This document shows positions 60,652 to 64,000 of a stretch of 64,000 nucleotides of DNA, one piece after another. The position numbers were made by a program, and so were the translations under genes. The notes beneath the pieces are model-generated. The model made no database searches. It was not told where the DNA came from and saw only the letters and a program-made list of their open reading frames with translations. The stretch comes from an uncultured Lachnospiraceae bacterium (GTDB lineage Bacteria; Bacillota; Clostridia; Lachnospirales; Lachnospiraceae). How positions within the stretch are numbered: position 1 is the first letter of the stretch; every line of letters begins with the position of its first letter. The DNA lies in NCBI GenBank assembly GCA_910584585.1, contig CAJUBP010000019.1:5549-69548 (forward strand), in the 5' to 3' direction.

Positions 60652-60825
60652 ATGTTTCCATGTAAGTATGGTATGTCTTTCCCCAATCACATAGCTGCGA
60701 CAAGATAGGGTTAAGGGTTATCCCTAAGATAAATGCCATAATATTTTTAGTTTCCATTTTCCGCTCAATATATTCAGACCGACTTCAATAGGGCATTGGT
60801 TGTGAACTGCTTGTGTTTTTGCCAT
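60650..60825 (-). pseudogene. HxlR-family regulator remnant
   Basis: Reads 'MAKTQAVHNQCPIEVGLNIL' and 'SGKWKLKILWHLS' then stop. The family's last part, 'ITLNPILSQLCDWGKTYHTY', appears in another frame right after. The ~60 middle codons (recognition helix and wing) are deleted. Ribosome-binding site GGATGG is still present. Confidence 0.75.
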
Positions 60826-60888
60826 GAATATCGCCATCCTTTCATACCTTATCGGGCGATAGCCCGCCCGCCCCGTGAGGGGCATGCA

Positions 60889-61203
60889 TTATGTGAGAAG
60901 TATTCAGAAATACCTGTTATCTTCGGACATTTAGGCGGCTCAAATTGGATGGATGTGATTAAATTTGCAAAAGGACATGAGAATGTCTATTTAGACCTTT
61001 CAGCCGCTTTTGCTTCTATTGCTACAAAAATGGCATTAGTTGAGCTGCCAGAAAGATGTCTGTATAGCTCGGACGCTCCTTATGGAGAACCATATCTGTA
61101 TAGACAGCTCATAGAATTTGTAAGCCCTAACCAGACAACCGCAAAAATGGCGTTAGGTGAGAATATAGAAAAATTGTTGGATAGTCTTGGACTGATTACA
61201 TAG
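60889..61203 (+). pseudogene. Amidohydrolase C-terminal fragment
   Basis: ~104 residues of a TIM-barrel amidohydrolase (PF04909 type): 'IPVIFGHLGG' with the metal His, 'NVYLDLSA', 'ERCLYSSDAPYGEP' with the active Asp. The N-terminal half is missing; the upstream text, with a GC-rich palindrome 'gccccgtgaggggc', is unrelated. Confidence 0.72.
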
Positions 61204-61303
61204 CTTTTATTCCGCAATTTTTTACAATTCAAATTTTGTGCTTATTGATATGATATTAGCAGGCAGGAACACTGTCAATAAAATTTGAAAGGAAGTGCTG
61301 AGA

Positions 61304-61699
61304 ATGGATTATAAAAATCTGTTTGAAAAATTCAATGAGGGAGGAAAACTACTTTTACCAAATGCTACGGTAGTCTTTGACACTATTCCGTGGTCGAAAC
61401 ATCCTACTTTTGATGGTGTGGAATTAAAACATATTATCACATCCGAAAAGACAGATGGACAGTTCAGCTTCTATCTCGTGAGGATAGCCCCCAATAAGAA
61501 GATTGGCAATCATATCCACGAAAAGCAATTAGAAACACATGAGGTTATTTCTGGTGCAGGTATTTGTGTGAACAATGGAGCAAAGCTGCCTTATGAAGCA
61601 GGCATAATTTTCATTTTCCCTATCGGAGTGCCGCACGAAGTCATTGCAGGAGAAAATGGTCTTTACCTGTTCGCAAAATTTATGCCTGCATTGTGCTAA
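61304..61699 (+). CDS. Cupin-domain protein
   Basis: 131 residues with a cupin barrel: 'GNHIHEKQLETHEVISG' (metal His/His/Glu) and 'IGVPHEVIAG' (third His). Likely a metal-dependent sugar isomerase or small-molecule binder; no substrate can be named. GGAAGTGCTGAG precedes the ATG. The ~170 bp after it hold no gene. Confidence 0.82.
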   Translation: MDYKNLFEKFNEGGKLLLPNATVVFDTIPWSKHPTFDGVELKHIITSEKTDGQFSFYLVRIAPNKKIGNHIHEKQLETHEVISGAGICVNNGAKLPYEAGIIFIFPIGVPHEVIAGENGLYLFAKFMPALC

Positions 61700-61872
61700 T
61701 TCAACTCCCTAGTTTTAATTGTTTGGGAAGATAATTTGTAAGTCAGCGGAGGTAAGCCTACCTGCTTTTCAATTCCATGCCCATATTTGAATTGTATATG
61801 TAGCGTATGCTGTTTGCTGCCATAAGTATTACTTCCTAACTATTTATGTACTTGCCAGATATTGTGCTTTAT

Positions 61873-62202
61873 TTACTCGCTGAGGTTTTCATCTCCCCAT
61901 TGTTTCATATGCTCAAAAACGGGAATGAAACTTTTGCCTAAGTCAGTAAGGTTATATTCCACATGGGGAGGGACTTCTTTATAATCATGGCGGGAAATAA
62001 ATCCATCTGCTTCCAGTTCCCGAAGCTGCTTTGTCAGGCTTGATTCCGTAATATCCCCGATATGCCTGCGAAGCTCCCCGAAACGGTGTATATCCCGAAA
62101 GGCGATATAATAAATAATTTCGATTTTCCATTTACCGCCTAAAATTTTTTGTATGGTAGAAACGGTTTTGCAGCGTTCAACAGCCAATGTACTTTTTTTC
62201 AT
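61873..62202 (-). CDS. HxlR-family regulator (copy 2)
   Basis: 109 residues: 'CKTVSTIQKILGGKWKIEIIYYI', 'HRFGELRRHIGDITESSLTKQLRELE', 'VPPHVEYNLTDLG'. ATG 62202 with AAAGGAG is chosen. Divergent from the radical SAM gene; the gap contains repeated GTAC-centred dyads (62271-62317), a probable operator. Confidence 0.88.
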   Translation of the reverse strand: MKKSTLAVERCKTVSTIQKILGGKWKIEIIYYIAFRDIHRFGELRRHIGDITESSLTKQLRELEADGFISRHDYKEVPPHVEYNLTDLGKSFIPVFEHMKQWGDENLSE

Positions 62203-62337
62203 TCCTGCCACTCCTTTCCGAAATAATATAACACGCCTTTTCTTAAAAATCAATGTACCGCTTTGATATAGGTACTACAAAAAAGTACAGTACTTGTAAA
62301 ATTATTGTACAAAAGTATAATTAGTATAGACTACAGA

Positions 62338-62438
62338 AAACACCTTGCGGGTATCCCTGTATGCACAAAAAGAAGCGCAGGAATAAGGAAACACCCTGCG
62401 GGTATCCCTTTATGGCGAAAAATACGCCAACAATAAGG
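62338..62438. repeat. 50-bp direct repeat upstream of radical SAM gene
   Basis: Two units (62338-62388, 62389-62438) share 'aaacacc.tgcgggtatccct', 'caataagg'-type ends and an ATG in the same place. The second leads into the ribosome-binding site. Could be a leader-peptide duplication. Confidence 0.75.
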
Positions 62439-62453
62439 AAAGGAGATGTGTTT

Positions 62454-63353
62454 ATGCACTACACAGGAACAATTTGGCGACCGCCGTATGAAGCGGCATC
62501 ACTTTTGTTAGAGGTAACGGCAGGCTGTACGCATCATAAATGTAAGTTTTGTACCTTGTATCATGATTTGCCGTTCAAATTCAGAATGTCCCCTCTGGAG
62601 GATATTGAGAGTGATTTACGGGAGGTGAAAAGAGCAGCGAAAGGTTGGAACAGCGGGCGTATTAACCGAGTATTTTTGACGGGAGCTAACCCCTTTGTTT
62701 TGTCTTATGACAAATTAACTGCGATTGCAGAGCTAATCCGCAAATATCTTCCGTCAGTGAAATCTATCGGCTCGTTTGCGAGAATTACAGATGTTACTCC
62801 GAAAACCGATAAGGAGCTTGCCAAACTGCGGGATATGGGATATGACGGTCTGACGATAGGAATAGAAACAGGCGATGATGAAGCCCTGCGGTTTATGAAT
62901 AAGGGATATACATCGGCGGACATTATAGAGCAATGCCAGAGATTAGATGCAGCAGGCATTCATTACAGTTTCTTTTATTTGGTGAGCATTTCTGGGGCAG
63001 GTCGTGGAGAGATTGGAGCAAAATTGACGGCTGATATATGCAATCAGATACACCCTACGCTTATCGGGGCAAATATGCTTACGATTTATCCCGATTCTGA
63101 ACTTTATGCTGAAATACAGCGTGGGAACTGGCAAGAGGAAGGCGAACTTGAAAAATACAAAGAGGTACGGACGCTCATTGAAAATTTGCAGATACTTACC
63201 ATTTTTGCGGCAATGGGAGCTTCCAATGCGTACCAGTTTCATGGGCAACTGCCGAAAGATAAGAAAAAGCTGTTGGTATTTCTTGATGAAATCATAGGAA
63301 ATGTCAGCGAAGAAGAATTACAACGGTATAGAAAAAGCGTCTATCATTTGTAA
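62454..63353 (+). CDS. Radical SAM protein (CX4CX2C cluster motif)
   Basis: 299 residues. The cluster motif 'GCTHHKCKFCTLY' spaces the Cys as CX4CX2C rather than CX3CX2C, then 'FLTGANPF' and 'LTIGIETGDDEAL', a GGE-like SAM site. Starts 'MHYTGTIWRPPYEA'. Family of unknown reaction, common in Clostridia. AAAGGAGATG precedes ATG 62454. A paralogue begins 196 bp after its stop. Confidence 0.88.
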   Translation: MHYTGTIWRPPYEAASLLLEVTAGCTHHKCKFCTLYHDLPFKFRMSPLEDIESDLREVKRAAKGWNSGRINRVFLTGANPFVLSYDKLTAIAELIRKYLPSVKSIGSFARITDVTPKTDKELAKLRDMGYDGLTIGIETGDDEALRFMNKGYTSADIIEQCQRLDAAGIHYSFFYLVSISGAGRGEIGAKLTADICNQIHPTLIGANMLTIYPDSELYAEIQRGNWQEEGELEKYKEVRTLIENLQILTIFAAMGASNAYQFHGQLPKDKKKLLVFLDEIIGNVSEEELQRYRKSVYHL

Positions 63354-63368
63354 GCGAGGGGGAACATT

Positions 63369-63534
63369 ATGAGAAAAAAGAGATGGGGAATTTATCATTT
63401 TAAATGGCGAAGAAGTCATTGAGAGTATTTACTATTATGTAAAAGATAGTGGAACTTATATCGAAAAAACATATCAAGGAATATATGAAATCGACATGGA
63501 TGAACTCAAAGGCTTAATACGCAATATGAAATAA
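63369..63534 (+). pseudogene. Small gene with a frameshift between the two radical SAM genes
   Basis: ATG 63369 opens 'MRKKRWGIYHFK...' and stops after 17 codons. The +1 frame continues as 'GEFIILNGEEVIESIYYYV', ending 'YEIDMDELKGLIRNMK'. One base (the G4 run near 63386) joins them into a ~55-residue protein. Family not recognised. It could be a partner of the radical SAM enzymes. Confidence 0.6.
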
Positions 63535-63549
63535 AAGGAGTTGATTTTC

Positions 63550-64000
63550 ATGCACTTTACAGGCAGAACTTGGCGACCACCGTATGAAGCTCACTCGGTC
63601 ATCATACAGGCTGCCTCTGGCTGCACCTATAATAAATGCAAGTTTTGTAGTCTGTATAAAAACGAGTGCTTCCGAATGTCGCCTATGGAAGAATTTGAGG
63701 AAGATTTGGCAGAGATAAAGAGCTACCAGCCATATGCAAGGAGAATATTCTGGACAGGGGCAAATCCTTTTGCCATGAGTTACGAGAATCTGAAACTTAG
63801 AGCTTTGACCGTAAGGGATTATCTGATTAAATGCCAGACAATGGCTATGTTTGTGAGCATCCGTGATATTAAAAATAAAGAGGTGTGGCAGCTAAGTAAA
63901 TTAAGGGCAATGGGCATTAACGGATTGAGCATCGGCGTGGAAAGCGGCGATGACGAAACGCTTGCCCTTGCAAATAAAGGATATACGGCTGCTGATATTC
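63550..64000 (+). CDS. Second radical SAM protein, cut by window end
   Basis: 150 residues seen: 'MHFTGRTWRPPYEAHSV', cluster motif 'GCTYNKCKFCSLY' (again CX4CX2C), 'FWTGANPFAMSY', 'LSIGVESGDDETL'. Clear paralogue of the gene at 62454, but with a shorter segment after the cluster. AAAGGAG precedes the ATG. Confidence 0.9.
   Translation, partial: MHFTGRTWRPPYEAHSVIIQAASGCTYNKCKFCSLYKNECFRMSPMEEFEEDLAEIKSYQPYARRIFWTGANPFAMSYENLKLRALTVRDYLIKCQTMAMFVSIRDIKNKEVWQLSKLRAMGINGLSIGVESGDDETLALANKGYTAADI

Overview
The window is the replication-origin region of a low-to-moderate GC Gram-positive anaerobe, most likely a member of the Lachnospiraceae (Clostridia). The evidence is the gyrA-gyrB-recF-yaaA-dnaN-dnaA / rpmH-rnpA-yidD-yidC-khpB-mnmE-mnmG-rsmG-parA-parB order, DUF3881 and DUF4446 proteins after parB, a LytTR-DUF3021 pair, a PocR-type sensor, a class B sortase with a large InlB-repeat surface protein, and AAA-ATPase-like/PD-(D/E)XK and Uma2 family proteins. 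The species cannot be told from the sequence alone.

Layout. 0-4.3 kb: the end of an FtsX-like permease gene, a decayed ABC exporter remnant, a convergent two-component system, and a PIN-toxin/antitoxin pair followed by a HicB remnant. 4.3-28 kb: an accessory, surface and stress region. It holds a secreted CHAP protein whose last domain is out of frame, a second secreted protein, three Uma2 paralogues, AraC, LytTR and XRE regulators, a TelA/XpaC/PF06541 cluster with a divergent PF09818 ATPase, a class B sortase, a PocR sensor and a 1633-residue surface protein. 28-37 kb: the leftward replication operon gyrA to dnaA. 37.0-37.5 kb: the probable oriC, with a DnaA-box cluster and a strand switch. 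37.5-52 kb: the rightward housekeeping block, two parS sites upstream of parA, a DegS/DegU-like pair, and a tRNA-Arg(CCT). 52.2-64 kb: a mosaic, partly decayed island after the tRNA. It contains truncated Abi_2, PIN, DUF2000, HxlR and amidohydrolase genes next to intact regulators (AraC, MerR, HxlR), an EamA exporter, an SDR, a nitroreductase, a cupin and two radical SAM genes.

How it works together. The core genes build the replication, segregation and ribosome/tRNA-modification machinery. Minus-strand genes are left of the origin and plus-strand genes right of it, so both arms are co-directional with replication forks. The accessory genes are mostly envelope, sensing and one-component regulator modules.

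Not explained by genes: (i) four related 31-bp palindromes at an ORF6N-family gene, three upstream and one inside the coding sequence, where all four encode variants of one short peptide; (ii) a dispersed inverted-repeat element (R1) and a second palindromic element (R2), each of which supplies the stop codon of neighbouring genes; (iii) a 168-bp direct repeat (R3) flanking the ORF6N segment; (iv) small tandem duplications of the 3' ends of gyrB and of the large surface-protein gene.
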